A DNA stretch of 64,000 nucleotides from Periplaneta americana. Lineage: Eukaryota; Arthropoda; Insecta; Blattodea; Blattidae. This document shows, in pieces, positions 24,419 to 36,342 of the stretch (within the stretch, counting starts at the first letter, position 1; each line of letters starts with the position of its first letter). The stretch spans positions 110,458,821-110,522,820 of the forward strand of contig NC_091123.1 in assembly GCF_040183065.1 (NCBI RefSeq). The letters are read 5' to 3'. The notes below the pieces were generated by a model, which worked only from the letters and a program-made list of their open reading frames with translations, did not search any database and had not been told where the DNA came from. The position numbers and the translations under genes are program-made.

Positions 24419-24578
24419 AACTTCTCTTCGAACCTGGAGAAGATCCTCAGCAAGACGAAAACTGATGTCAAAATTCAATTTCTTTTTCATTTCTATTGCT
24501 TACTATTTTCATTTACAAATTGTATGTTTCTGTTGTTCTTCAGCCCTGAATAAATTCGGTATGACAAAATGTTAATAT

Positions 24579-24819
24579 GAGCCGTTCAGAGTAGAAGTAG
24601 TGTAAGTCAAAATTGGGCGATGAGGTTTAAAGTAAAAATTCTGTAAAACACAGCGCAAAGTAGCAATTAATATGTCCTTCGTGTTATCCACTGACTACTA
24701 ATATTCTAAATAGATTGAATATTAGTTGCTACTTTGCGCTGTATTTTATAGAATGTTTAGGCCCACTTTAACCCTCATTACCCATTTTTTACTTACACCA
24801 CTTCTGGTCTCAACGGCTC
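24579..24819. mobile_element. MITE with GAGCCGTT termini, dated by an empty site
   Basis: The ends GAGCCGTTCAGAG and its complement continue as imperfect inverted repeats for about 90 bp. The first copy of the tandem duplication shows the uninterrupted site (GTTAATATCTTGAG near 23990), so the insertion duplicated about TAT. The superfamily is not assigned. Confidence 0.8.
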
Positions 24820-25058
24820 TTATCTTGAGTTGTAAATGTTACAAAATAAACTTCCAGATGGACAAAAAATAATATGGACGAAATAAACTACCAGATAGAC
24901 AAAAAATAATATGGACGAAATAAACTATCAGATGGACAAAAAATAATATGGACGAAAAGTGAAGGACGAAAAACGAGTGAACTTACAAAGTGATTGGACG
25001 TAAATAGGTTGTGGACCAAAAAACCAATCGGACGAGTTTGAGATGGACGAAATGTCTG

Positions 25059-26365
25059 GAGATCATGTTTAGCTGTACATTACTGTTATGGATATGTTTC
25101 TAATGAGGTGAACCCGGTAGTTGGTAGGGCTTTGCTGTTGTATGGCGGTGTATTTAGATAGTCTGAAAATAATTTAAATAGTTAATAGTGATTTAAATTC
25201 TTTTGTATGGACTATTTAGTATTTAAGTTTAAAATTACTTACGAGAACGTCATGACGATGATGATTCTATAGTCGTTGCATGTACAGCAATGGCGTAACT
25301 GCAGTGCATGAAGAATGTATTAGCAATTGAAATTACCGCTTACTTTTGAAGAACTCTATATACGAGAAAGTTAACGTTTGCAGTTTAACTTATTGAATTT
25401 TTACAAATACTTAGACGGGCTGCAGATCCAGTCCTTAGAAGTAAGACGAGACAATCAAAATCAGTCCCATAACTCAGCGAATGTCGGAGATTATTTTGTT
25501 TGTATAGAACCTGTTCTTCATGACTTGAAGTGTGGGTAAACAGTTAAACTTACCTCATGTCAGAGATTTCAGTTTCTTGTAACGTGCATTACGTAACAAC
25601 TACTGGAAAGTGTACCGACATGGGTAGCCACTTGACGTGGAATGTTTTATGGAAATGATCTGTGTGATCTATCCGAAAATACCGACAAATTTATACGTCA
25701 ACTCTAATGTGAAATATCCTTCACTTCAGACTTGAAAATAGGGAGAAGGGATAAATTAATTGGACACATCAAGGCAACGGTAGAGAGTGGAAAGGATAAA
25801 ATTAATATTTTCTACTGTTCGATATTGAACCTTGGCATAAATCCATACTTAAACTTTTTATGGAACTGACACGCTTCTTACACAGACACAGGGTTGGATT
25901 TTTGTGACTTGACGTCAGCACGACGCTAGTCCTTTACTAAAATCATTTGACCAAACGATAATAGATAAGGATATATATCATAGCAAAGATTCGATCGCTG
26001 AAACGAGTTACGGATGCTTGTCTGAATAGTAGAGACAATTCTTTCTATTTATTTTGTTCCCCTTTTTTTATGAACAATTCATACCGGTATTCTAAAGTAT
26101 CTTTTCTTCATGAAATAATCTTCCGTCACAAACACCATTATTGCAATAGTCATGGTTAGTTCTATCATCATTTATCACAATACAATGTGAAAAAATGAGC
26201 AATATTCTAAAGGAGTATGGACGGCATGAAAATTTCACATACTTACACTAAGACAAAGGTATTGCCAGTGAAAGAGAAACACAAGAGGAGGTTTAAATAA
26301 TCATAATCAAGATATAGAATAGTGAAAATTTCTATGTATCTTCGGTACAATATAATAATAACAAC
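25059..26365. other. No supported feature
   Basis: AT-rich sequence without recognisable genes or repeat termini. Confidence 0.4.
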
Positions 26366-26369
26366 ATAT

Positions 26370-26708
26370 GATCCGTGGCACCACAGCCCTTGAAGGGCCC
26401 AGACCGACCAGCCGGCTGCTGGCCTCACGTTCACATGCCGAAGCAGAGGTGGACGATCATCCAACCAGAATGGATGTATCGTGTGGTTAGCACGATGATT
26501 CCCAGCCGTTATAGCTGGCTTTCGCAACAGGATTTCGCTACCTATCGTAGCTTCCCAAGTGCATCACGATGGTGGGTGGGCACCGGTCCCGTACTTTCGC
26601 CGAAATTTCATGAGAATTTATTCCCCCATGAGGACTCGAACCAGCGCGCATTCCGTAACGCGAGTCTTAGGCAGGATGCCTTAGACCACGACGCCACAGT
26701 GCGGGAAA
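26370..26708 (-). mobile_element. tRNA-derived SINE, long family
   Basis: The minus strand opens with a tRNA-like head (GTGGCGTCGTGGTCTAAGG, then a perfect B box GGTTCGAGTCC about 45 bases on). It continues through a GC-richer body that ends near a GGTGCCACGGATC stretch. The open frames across it are by-products. Confidence 0.7.
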
Positions 26709-26744
26709 ATACAATATAAACCAACTAGGAAATGAATTCATATT

Positions 26745-26964
26745 ATGTTTTATTTAACGACGCTCGCAACTGCCAAGGTTATATCAGCGTCTCCGATGTG
26801 CCGGAATTTTGTCCCGCAGGTGTTTTTACGTGCCAGTAAATCTACTGACATGAGCCTGTCGCATTTAAGCACACTTAAATGCCATCGACCTGGCCCGGGA
26901 TTGAACCCGCAACTTCGGACATAGAAGACCAGTGCTATATCAACTGCGCCAACCAGACCGACTC
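26745..26964 (-). mobile_element. tRNA-derived SINE, same family as 36.3 kb
   Basis: The minus strand carries TTGGCGCAGTTGATATAGC and a B box (GGTTCAATCC), then GCATTTAAGTGTGCTTAAATG and a tail GAGCGTCGTTAAATAAAAC. It matches the copy at 36343-36575 almost end to end. Confidence 0.8.
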
Positions 26965-26992
26965 ATAAATAAATTTACACTTGGAATATGTA

Positions 26993-27858
26993 TACAGAGT
27001 GTAACTACAATGTATGTCAAAACTTTAGGGGCATATTTATGTCATATAGAGGATGAAGATATGAACATTCGTTCGGAAATGCTTTATATCCTTGTTACAG
27101 CCCTTTTTCTACAACTCTGCTTACATTGTATGATGCGGTACATTATGAAATAAAAGTAGCACACCACATGGAAATCTTGTTTGCAGGAAGTGCTCAAAAA
27201 GGTTCCTATTGTCAAGGATAAGTGCCTGAACCTGTCGCATTAAATCCCGGATACGTTAATGTATCCTTCGAAAATGTTGTATTGTCTCGTCTTCCAAAAT
27301 ACGGGGTCGAAGACTCTCTTCATCTTGCACCGGAGTTCTATACAAAAGCTCTTTTAAATTTATCTATGACTAAAAATCTAGTAGGTTTAGGTCCGGAGAA
27401 CGCAGAGGCTAAGGCATTAGTCCATCTCTACCTATCCATCTGTCACGGAATGTTTGGTTTAGAAATCGATGGACATTGACACAGAAATGAGCAGAAGCTC
27501 CATCGTGCATGAAGTACGTGTTTCGTCGTATTGCTAACGGCACATGGTGTAACAAAACAAGCAATATGTACTGTAAGAACACTTTGTATCTTTCTCTGTT
27601 GAGCCTGGGTGGAAGAACATGAGGTCCCACCAAAACGTCACCAACAATGCCCGACCCCAACATTCACATTTCCATGTGGTATGCTATTTTTTTCATAATG
27701 TACCGCATCAGACAATGTAATCAGAATAATTGTAGGAAAATAACTGTAAAAAGGAAATGAAGCGTTTTCAGATCAATGTTCATATAACATTTTTTCTTCC
27801 TCAATATGAGAGGAATATGTCCCTAAAATTTTGACATATATTTTAGTTACATCCTGTA
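26993..27858 (-). mobile_element. Tc1/mariner-type element with long inverted repeats
   Basis: The ends TACAGAGTGTAACTACAAT and, inverted, TACAGGATGTAACTAAAAT are flanked by TA (26991-26992 and 27859-27860). Similarity of the arms continues for about 185 bp. The middle carries a decayed transposase on the minus strand. Confidence 0.85.
27370..27663 (-). pseudogene. Tc1/mariner-type transposase fragment
   Basis: Minus-strand landmarks are FLQYILLVLLHHVPLAIRR, then FMHDGASAHFCVNVHRFLN with the second catalytic Asp, then RDRWIGRDG, and after a stop RSPDLNLLDF with the third. Spacing between the two Asp residues is about 41, wider than classical mariner. The N-terminal DNA-binding region and first Asp are deleted, so the element is internally shortened and dead. 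Confidence 0.8.
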
Positions 27859-28559
27859 TATACATATATCTAATGGGTTTTGTAATTAAGTGTATTGTTA
27901 ATTAGAAAATTAGTCTGAAAGTCTTCATAATTAGACAACGGCGCATCGCCGGCTCACCAACGAATACGCACACGCACTCCCCTGAAGAACAGCATTCCAT
28001 CTCTTTAAGTTAGTGCAGTAGCGTTGCCACTCACTTGCTAGACTTCCTAATGCTAGGAAATAACGATACGCCTTAATCTTTCATTTAATTTTGAAGTATA
28101 TCTTTATTACTATTTTAAAAACTGCAAAGGGATAAATCATTTCTTATTAGTTTCTCCAATGATAACAGTAAAACTCAGAATTGTACTGATAGTATCAGGT
28201 GGTTATAATTAAACTAACGGTGTTCAGCGTTGTACAGCACGGACTGTAGTGATCGTAGGAGTGTGAAACCTCATAAATATGCTAATTAAGCAATGCGCTT
28301 GCGAATTATACCTAAAACTAATTAATTCCAAATCTTGCCACATAGTGAAAATGTGGCGCTGTAAGCAGTGAGAACGTGCAATTGTCTGTAACTCTGATGT
28401 CAGTACATATATTCTAAATACTCTTAAAATGACCAAGTTGTTACTTTTTCCTCCTCTCTCTTCTTCTTCTTTTTCTTCTTTTTCTCTTTTCTTTTTTTTT
28501 TTTATTATCTTGATATATTTCTTAATCATTTGTGTTTGTATGCCATTTAGTACGACTTG

Positions 28560-28702
28560 CTAATCAACATTTTATGTCTTGTAACTCACATGTATTCTCC
28601 TATTAGTATATTAACTGTATAATATATCTCATGTAAATAAATCGTCGTATTTAGCTCGGGCATTATAGGTTTTATAAATTGTGTGTTTGTGTGTATGTGT
28701 GT

Positions 28703-28744
<42 letters not shown>

Positions 28745-29009
28745 TCCCCTTATCTTATGTAACTGATTTTTATTATGTGTAATTTTCTGCTTTATTTTAT
28801 ATATTACATAACCGATCTTGACTATTTGTAATTTTATATTATGTAACTGATCGTGACTATTGTAATTTTCTACTATATTTTATGTAATTTCTAAGGTATT
28901 TTCTTTTGTGTTGTTTTGTAATCAAATTTTGTATTTCATGTATATTATTGAAACCTGGTTGAGTGGAAGAGAAGGCCTCATGGCCTTAACTCTGCCAGGC
29001 AAAATGAAC

Positions 29010-29101
<92 letters not shown>
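28560..29101 (+). mobile_element. LINE 3' end with (TAC)n tail
   Basis: The stretch CCTGGTTGAGTGGAAGAGAA followed by GGCCTCATGGCCTTAACTC is a 3' UTR that I recall from insect LINEs; directly after it comes an uninterrupted (TAC)n run from about 29009 to 29101. A (TG)n run lies at 28681-28735. The left border is not defined. Confidence 0.5.
29009..29101 (+). repeat. (TAC)n microsatellite, about 31 units
   Basis: A pure trinucleotide run directly behind the LINE 3' end. Poly-Leu or poly-Ser frames across it are artefacts. Confidence 0.95.
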
Positions 29102-29102
<1 letters not shown>

Positions 29103-29202
29103 TAATATTCTTCCAGTGACATTTTACTCTGAACAGTGCAGTGAATACACAGAACTGTCACGTATAGGGGTTCGACTCCTCCGCATGTTGTGCAGGAACA
29201 AC

Positions 29203-29710
29203 CACTCTTCTTACTTTACTGTTTGGTGTGGTTTCACAAGCTCCTTCAATCTTGGTCCGTTTTTTCTTTGAGGAAATAACACCTCGCGGGCCTGTTAGGT
29301 GTACAGTAACATCTGCACGTTATAGGGCCTGCTTATGCTACACGTGATTCCAGCTTTGCAAGAACACGACTTACCACATCATTATTTTCATGCAAGATGG
29401 GACAACACCACATGTCGCTCGCCAAGTGAAAGATTTTCTGCGAGAAACTTTCAGTAACGACCGCATCATCTCTAGGCGATTTTCACATGCGTGGCCTTCA
29501 AGATCCCCCGACCTATATCCATATGACTTCTGGTTGTGGAGATATTTGAAAAATCGTGTATATCAAGAACTTATCCGATCTCTGTCTGATCTAAAGGCTA
29601 GCATGCAACCACATGTCGCTCTGATTTCAGCAGATATGCTGAGAGCAATTGTCGTCCATGCCGTTTTACGGATGCAACATGTTGTTGAGGTGGGAGGTCA
29701 TGTTGAATAG
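29203..29710 (+). pseudogene. Tc1/mariner-type transposase, C-terminal part
   Basis: Plus-strand landmarks are FTVWCGFTSSFNLGPFFFEE, then FMQDGTTPHVARQVKDFLRE with the second catalytic Asp, then RSPDLYPYDFWLWRYLK with the third. The two Asp are about 42 residues apart, in the same wide class as the fragment at 27.4 kb. One stop splits the region near 29345, and the N-terminus is gone. It ends before the right inverted repeat, in the expected order. Confidence 0.8.
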
Positions 29711-29983
29711 TGTTTGTAACCATAGTTCCTAATAAACGTGCCAGTACCACCATTATCATGTATTTGATCTTTCCTGCCTTTTTTCTGCGCCCATACCATG
29801 TTCTGACTGCTTACAGTGCCATATTTTCACATGGTGGCAAGACTTTGAACTAATTATTTTTTGCATAATTTGCGAGCGCATTTCTTAATTTAGTATATTT
29901 ACGAGGTTTCACACTCCTACGATCATTACAGTCCGTGCTGTGCCACGCCGAACACCGTCAGTTTAATTATAACCACCTGGGTA

Positions 29984-31255
29984 CTTATGATTACGAAGTA
30001 AAACAGTGTTAACATTTAAGGGTAAATTATTTTTTCTGAGAACTGTATGGATTTAGGACTAATATAAGTATGGTATTTGAATTTTTTGTTGTACTTAATC
30101 CAAGGAATAAGCCGCTAAAATTTTGACAGTTATATTGCATCCATCCTTTATAATATCACACCTTCATCATACAGTCTTACTGTTTGAGGGATGGGTCGTA
30201 CTTTCTGGGGTTTAAATTGGTCCTTATCTCCTTTTAATAGCTGAAAATTCCTTCGTCCTGCTGGTTGGTATTCCGGCATAGTTTCACATCTTGCATGCAG
30301 AGCAATCTGTCAACAGTTCAGATTGGTAGGCCTACCGATGCAACTGCTTACGTTTGCCCAGAACATCAGAAATCTACAGCGGGTACGGAGATATCCTGAT
30401 TGATGGTAATTGCTAGGTTCTGACTCCGTCCTGTCATGTTAGCTTCTACTAATGCAATCGCTGTGACGGGATATGGCAGAGCCAAAAGAGGAGGCGCTCC
30501 CGGAGTGAAAAATGGGGCCCGCACCTGTCACCAATTGGAGCTGCCTCGTAGATAACAAACAGTCTATGCACTTCGATCGCGATAACCGCTTCTCTGAATG
30601 AACCTGACTCCTCTCAATGAACATTGTGGTGGTAAATATATCTCCCTCGCTGGGGTTAATACGGGGGCCAAGTACCTACAAGAATGCCGTCGTTTATCAC
30701 GTGCCTCGCTCGGCGTCTGCTCCTCGTTAGAATTCCGCCCCATTAACACGATCGGGAATTACAACTTAGAGAAGTTCCTCTCTCAGCCAAGATGAAAATG
30801 ATCCTCCTCCGTGATTTTCCTCCCACAAATATTACATCGGAGTACTTATTGTGAAGGATAATTAGAGTATGAAAAATTGGTAAGCGGAAATTTCGTCAAA
30901 AGCTGTATGTCCAACACGCAGTTGTGACAGAACTCGGGAGGAATTTCGCCCAACGTAAAAATCCGGCGGTTTTTCCGGGTCAGTGACACTTCTTTCAAAA
31001 CAATATCGTCCAGCAAAATTTTAGTACAATTATATTTTGACCATTAAGGCATTCGTCCACGAGATTTTATTAATTTGAAATTTAATTAAAATGGAATAAA
31101 ACGACATGGTCGCAGCTGATCATTGTAATTGGTGTTACTGATTTTTTCCTTCTTGCAGTTTTCGCTCAGCCCCTTGCCCAGCATACTTCCCGTTTTACAC
31201 ACCTCTAGTACTTTCGAGTATTTTCACTATTCATGGAATGGAAATAGTACATGTA
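29984..31255. other. No supported feature
   Basis: I see no gene or defined repeat terminus. Confidence 0.4.
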
Positions 31256-31261
31256 AATGAT

Positions 31262-31360
31262 TGATTCGTTCGTTCCTTCGTTCCTTCGTTCATTCGTTCA
31301 TTCATCCATTCATTCATTCATTCATTCATTCATTCATTCATTCATTCATTCATTCATTCA
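31262..31360 (+). repeat. (TTCA)n microsatellite with degenerate start
   Basis: CGTT/CCTT variants pass into a pure ATTC/TTCA run of about 15 units. Confidence 0.95.
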
Positions 31361-32416
31361 AATGACATGGACATAAGTGATTATAAATTCAATTTATTCC
31401 TAGCTTCCCAATATGTGCTAATTACAGGTAACAAAGCAGGACAATACATCAGATTGATTTGTCAGAGACTTCTTGTTGATCACACATCGTATAGTCTTAG
31501 AAAAAAGTTTTGACACACAGATACTTTACAAGTCCAGAAAGGAGGCAGTGCGCAAGTTCAGAGGACGAGCGACTTGGTTCACAAGAAAACGACTATGTAT
31601 GTATTTATTTACAGTGAAAGTGGGCATGCACCCGGTGGCAGTGGTATACATAATATAAACAATACACAATAAAGAAATGATAAGCAATATTTACAATACA
31701 CAATACAATTATACAATACACAATAGGCCTACAATTTTATACACAATACAATAAGAATACACAATATAATTTAACACAATAATAAAACATAAATAAAATA
31801 CCTAATTTTACATTACAACCTACATTATTATGTACAGGCCCTACATAAGTTTCAATAGTCTTTCACTTTATTCTCATCTCACTCACTGTAGTGGCACTAT
31901 GACGCATTTCACTGACACTTTAGCACACATTTCACTGACACTATAGAACACATTTCATTGACGCTATAAATTATCACTGATCGGAACTATTCACTGCACT
32001 GCAAAACCATAACTTCACTGACTCACCTCGCTTCACTGATACAACAGTTCAAATAAGTCAAATAATTGCATCCTTATGCATACTTATAAACAGAACTACA
32101 TTTAAACTAAACATTTCTAGTCTAAGGCCCTCTTACACGCTATTTTTAAATAATTTACAATTCAAACCAAGGAAGTAAACTCGTCAGGCTAGATAAATAC
32201 ATGTCACCTTAAAAAATTAAATGTTGAATGTCACCTTAATTTTAATTTGCTCTTTATACACTTTTTAAGTTATTCTTGAATCTCCTTAAGGAAAAACAGC
32301 CCTCAAAGACCGCTGCAGGTAGGTCATTCCAATCATTTATAGTTCTATTTAAAAATGAGAATTTACCCACATCCGTTTTCTGTTTCCTACATTTGATTTT
32401 AAAAACATGATCGTTC

Positions 32417-33785
32417 CTACCATAGTACGTTGGCTTTTCTAATCGAGCCGTTATGTCTACCCATGCTTTCTGACCTAGATGTTATTCTAGTTTTCCTACG
32501 TCTGTTTTCCAAAGTTTCCCATTTAAGTTCTTTCATAGTATCGTTCCCATCTTCTCTTTTACCTTTAACAAATTTAAATGCCCTATACTGGATTCTTTCT
32601 AAGGAGTTTATCTGATATATTCTATAGGGATCCCAAGATGTAGTTCCGTATTCCATTAACGGTCGCACTAACGTTAGATATGCTATTTCCCTCGATTTGG
32701 GGCTAGCCTTTCTCAAGATTCTCATAATAAAGTGAAGTGCCCTCCATGCTTTACCCGTAACATTATCAACATGCTCTCCCCAAGAAAGTTTGGAGTTTAA
32801 ATACACTCCTAGGTATTTACAACATTGTTCTTGCGGAATTACAACACCACTGAATTCGTAATTAAGACTAGTTTCCTCTCGGGTTTTACGAAAATGTTAT
32901 AGATTTACTTTTAGAACCATTTACTTTCATCCTATGCATTAACGCCCAGTTATAAATTTTATTCAAGTCTGTTTGAATAGCATCTACATCTGAATTATTT
33001 CTAATCTTTCTATAGATAATGCAGTCGTCTGCAAATAGCCTCACATTTGATGCAATATTCTGGCATAGGTCATTTACGTATATTATAAAGAGTAATGGAC
33101 CCAGAACGCTGCCCTGTGGCACCCCTGAACTTATATTTCCAATTTCCGATATTTCATGACCTACTCTAACTCTCTGGATTCTACCTTTTAAGAATTCTTG
33201 GATCCATAGCACCACTCTATTCCTAGCCTACTTAACTTATCTATTAATATGTCATGTGGCACCAAATCAAATGCTTTCGAAAAATCAATCACAACTGCAT
33301 CGATTCTTCCGCCTCTATCTATCTCTTCAGCTAGATTCTGAACCAGCGACGTAATTTGACTATCACATGAGAAGCCTTCCCTAAAACCATGCTGGCGGTT
33401 GTAAAACCAGTCTTTCGCATTTAGAACATGACGAATATAATCCGATATCAAATGCTCCATGACTTTACATACGACAGATGTAAGGCTAATCGGTCTGTAG
33501 TTTCCGACATCTAATTTATTTCCACCTTTATGTATGGGTACCACTATAGCTGATTTCCAGTCACATGGAATAGCTGCATTGTTTATGGAAACATGAAATA
33601 TACGCATTAATTATGGAATTATGGCCTCGGAACCTAATTTAAGAATCTCTGTAGCAATACTATCTGGTCCTCTAGACTTCCGACTTTTTAATTTCGTTAG
33701 TCTCTCTCTAATCCCTTTGGAAGTTACTTTGAATGTCGAATTTGGTTCACATTCATGGTCTGTGACACAACCACTTCTATCAGCG
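32417..33785 (-). pseudogene. Reverse transcriptase domain of LINE ORF2
   Basis: In order on the minus strand: LKSRKSRGPDSIATEIL, VVPIHKGGNKLDVGNYRPIS, then DAVVIDFSKAFDLVPHD with the first catalytic Asp. After a one-base shift come GVPQGSVLGPLLFIIYVNDL and VRLFADDCIIY with the catalytic pair, MKVNGSKSKSI, and after another shift YLNSKLSWGEHV and ILRKASPKSREIAYLTLVRP. A stop lies near 33611 and at least two frameshifts are present. The order and spacing are normal for a non-LTR polymerase. Confidence 0.85.
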
Positions 33786-33789
33786 GTGA

Positions 33790-35270
33790 TGATGATGATG
33801 ATGATGATGATTATTATTATTATTATTGAAAACCGAAATGAAATAGGAATTTAATAAGTCGGCCTTTTCTTTGTCATCAGTTATACTTTCTCCGTTTTGA
33901 TTTCGTAAAAGCACTACTCCTTCATTTTTTCCTTTTCTCCTGCGTACATAATTATAAAACTGTCTCCAATTGTTACTTTCATCTTCTTTTAAAATGGTTT
34001 TCAGAAAATTTTCCTGAGCTATCCTTTTTTCACCCTCAAGTTTCTTAATTAATTCGACATATTTTTCCCAATGCTCATGGCTTCGTTTACGTTTACTAAA
34101 TGCGCGCCTTGTCTTTTTCTTTAAGTAGCGAATATAATTAGTGTAATATTCAGAGTCCGGATTTTTCTTAATTATTTTAGAATGTACACATTTTACTAAT
34201 GCCTCGAAAATTATGCTCTTAAATTTATGCCATACATTTTCCATATTTCCTTCAGTCCTTAGAAAGTCATCATGCTTTTGTCGTAGAAACGTTTGTAATT
34301 CATGGACATCGGTTTTGTTGAAGTTCCAGACAGACACTGAACTTGACCTCGGATTTACTGTGTTTTCCCAGAAGATTTCTAATAAGACGCTATTGTGATC
34401 ACTTATTTTATGAAGACTTTCAGAGTTGACAAAGAGAGAGATAGGTCTTACTAGGTAAACATCTAAGAGGGCATTGTCACGCGTCGGACCATTTACTACC
34501 TGCGTGAAATCTTTACGCCAGATCAATTCATTAACAAGGGTCTGTGCATCTGAATTTGTACCTGAAATCCCGTTCCAGTTAATTTTCGGGAGGTTTAGAT
34601 CCCCAGCAATTATTACGTTTCGGTCTTCTGATACTGTATTAAGATATTCATTTAGTTTGTGCAAAGTTAAATTGTTTAATTCACTGGGCGGTCTGTAACA
34701 TGCTATTACATCTAAGGTTTCCCGCCCATTTCTTATCTGAACATTCAATATTTCAACTTCCTCATGTATCCACAGAAGATTGCTACTTATTTCTATCTTA
34801 GTACAAGCGAAAACTCCCCCTCCCTTTTCACTTCTATCCTTTCTGAAGACTCTATAATTCGACCTAAAAATTTCCGAGTCATTTATGTCTTCCCTAAGCC
34901 ATGATTCCGTCCCAATTATTACATCTGGATTATAAACATCGACCAAGTTCCAAAACGGAATAAGTTTATTTCTAATACTTCGGCAATTTACCTGCAGTAG
35001 TCTTAATAGGCCTGTCCTTACTTGAACATTCGGAATCCCCGTGGCACCTGGTCGTCACTGCTGATCTCCGCCGCCCGCTGATAGGTCTTCGACCGCACCG
35101 CCCGCTGTTAGTCCCTCGACCCCTCCGACCGCTGGTAGACTCTCACCCCCGCCAACCGCTGATGGTCCTTCGGTCCCGCTGCCCGCTGATGGGTCCACGA
35201 TCCCGCCGCTCCATGTTGTAGTTGAGGTAATAAAATTAGTTATGTTCCGTTGTATATCTGATCATGAACA
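33790..35270 (-). pseudogene. Endonuclease domain of LINE ORF2
   Basis: The order is: a Gly/Ala-rich segment with about five roughly 10-residue repeats (PSAVGGGESL, PAVGGVEGL, TAGGAVEDL), one stop, then LLQVNCRSIRNK and PDVIIGTESWL (start of an APE-type endonuclease). IIAGDLNLPKINW and ISDHNSVLL hold the later catalytic residues. The endonuclease cuts the target strand to prime reverse transcription. A long helical, Lys/Arg-rich linker follows, and a triplet microsatellite at 33787-33829 then inserts Asn and His runs (FNNNNNNHHH). A stop near 35058 splits the frame. Confidence 0.85.
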
Positions 35271-35290
35271 CTGCCTCCGTTCTGGGACGT

Positions 35291-36330
35291 ATAAGGTATC
35301 TGTCCGCCAAAACTATTTTCTAAGACTGTACATAAAGGGCTTGGTGCATTCCGAAGCGATGCAGATGATATAGAATGCAGTCATGGCCAGTGAGGAGAGG
35401 AAATTCTGCAACAGCTACATCCCTTGGGTAATTTGGGATACGGTCTATGGTTTTACGCCACTCTCTACTTGAGATTCTTGTTGACAGCAATGATAACTTA
35501 AGTTGAGAGCTTTGAGTGATGGTTCATGGAACAGTTGCATTTGTTCGGATCACATTTCTGTACATTTGAAAGACAAAACTAAAATTCTTTAAATCATTTA
35601 TTATCATAATACACTGTTCTCTTAAATTGACTGGGAATATTGAGAATTAAATCAATGACTTTCCCAAAACGCGCTATGAAATGTTTGATAAACAATTTTT
35701 AGCTCGAAAAAAAAAAAGAAAAAAAAAACGAGCAAAATTGTATTAAACTTTGTTTGAAATATCTCAAAGATTAACCCCCTGAAATTAGGGACTTTACTTA
35801 CGTTTTATGTTGTATAGTTATGTGTATAACATAGTAAAACACATGACACAGGTGCAAATTTCCCAGATACCATTACTGTAGAAGTGTTAGGAAGTACTTT
35901 AGGAGGAGGCCGGTTAATTGAGAGACAGATTAGCAAGAGTTTAGTGTATTAGCCTACATATGAGTATTCTAAAATTGTATCCGTTTTAAATTTTCGATTG
36001 TCTGAAAATGAGTATAAAAGTTTTAATTTCAGCGCTCATTTTTTAATATACGGATTCTGGACGGAAAATTATATATTGTTTTCATTTGTTTAATTTATTA
36101 TTTGATTTTTTCTCCTCAGAATTGTATATCACTGTACTATGGGGGAACAACTTAGAAAACTCCGTTTGTTTGCGCATGTTTCAATATTAAAGAGTGACAT
36201 AATATGCTATTCACCTCCTCCTTCCTAATTGTCAGTCAATAATGGGAGAATGAGTTACTTAACGTAGGCTTTCAATGAAGCAGAATATTTTCACATTTTT
36301 ATACTTAAATAACTTAAAAAGTAATAGTCA
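35291..36330. other. No supported feature
   Basis: Contains an A-rich run at about 35707-35729. The 5' end of the LINE may extend somewhat into this stretch, but I cannot place it. Confidence 0.4.
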
Positions 36331-36342
36331 GATTCTAATAAG

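Larger units (their letters stand above)
23640..24975 (+). repeat. Tandem duplication of the MULE 3' end
   Basis: The segment from the WKFL codons through the terminal repeats occurs twice (about 23645-24190 and 24191-24975). Copy 1 lacks 36 in-frame bases that copy 2 has; copy 2 carries an extra MITE. Each copy ends in 36-37 bp repeats of the TGGACAAAAAATAATATGG type, five in copy 1 and three in copy 2. Confidence 0.85.
19761..25058 (+). mobile_element. Composite FLYWCH/MULE DNA transposon with iterated terminal motifs
   Basis: The outer ends read CCAGGAAGTTTCGTCC and, inverted, CCAGACATTTCGTCC. The left end has eight GTCC cores in about 140 bp; the right end has a longer series of GGAC cores in the opposite sense. 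Between them lies a decayed transposase with FLYWCH zinc finger, MULE catalytic core and C-terminus. Later insertions are a tandem SINE (20305-20914), a pogo-like element (21736-23504) containing a mariner remnant, and a MITE (24579-24819). The 3' end is tandemly duplicated. A 10-bp target duplication is not convincing. Confidence 0.8.
28195..29981 (+). mobile_element. Tc1/mariner-type element with long inverted repeats, itself interrupted
   Basis: Arms of about 185 bp start TCAGGTGGTTATAATTAAAC on the left and CCCAGGTGGTTATAATTAAA inverted on the right, with TA on both sides (28193-28194 and 29982-29983). The transposase fragment is on the plus strand near the right end. The left half has been replaced or filled by a LINE 3' end and simple repeats. 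Confidence 0.85.
31590..35290 (-). mobile_element. Non-LTR retrotransposon, near full-length ORF2, dead
   Basis: Read on the minus strand the element runs from a Gly-rich N-terminal segment (about 35205-35060) through endonuclease and reverse transcriptase to a 3' UTR that ends with an AAAT-type tail near 31600. The clade is probably within the Jockey/CR1 group, judged from GVPQGSVLGPLLF and FADD. ORF1 is not recognised, and no target duplication is fixed. Confidence 0.8.

Noticed and set aside
26375-26719. 114-codon plus-strand protein
   Set aside because: It is read entirely across a tRNA-derived SINE in the opposite strand.
28908-29161. Poly-Leu and poly-Ser proteins
   Set aside because: Translation of a (TAC)n microsatellite.
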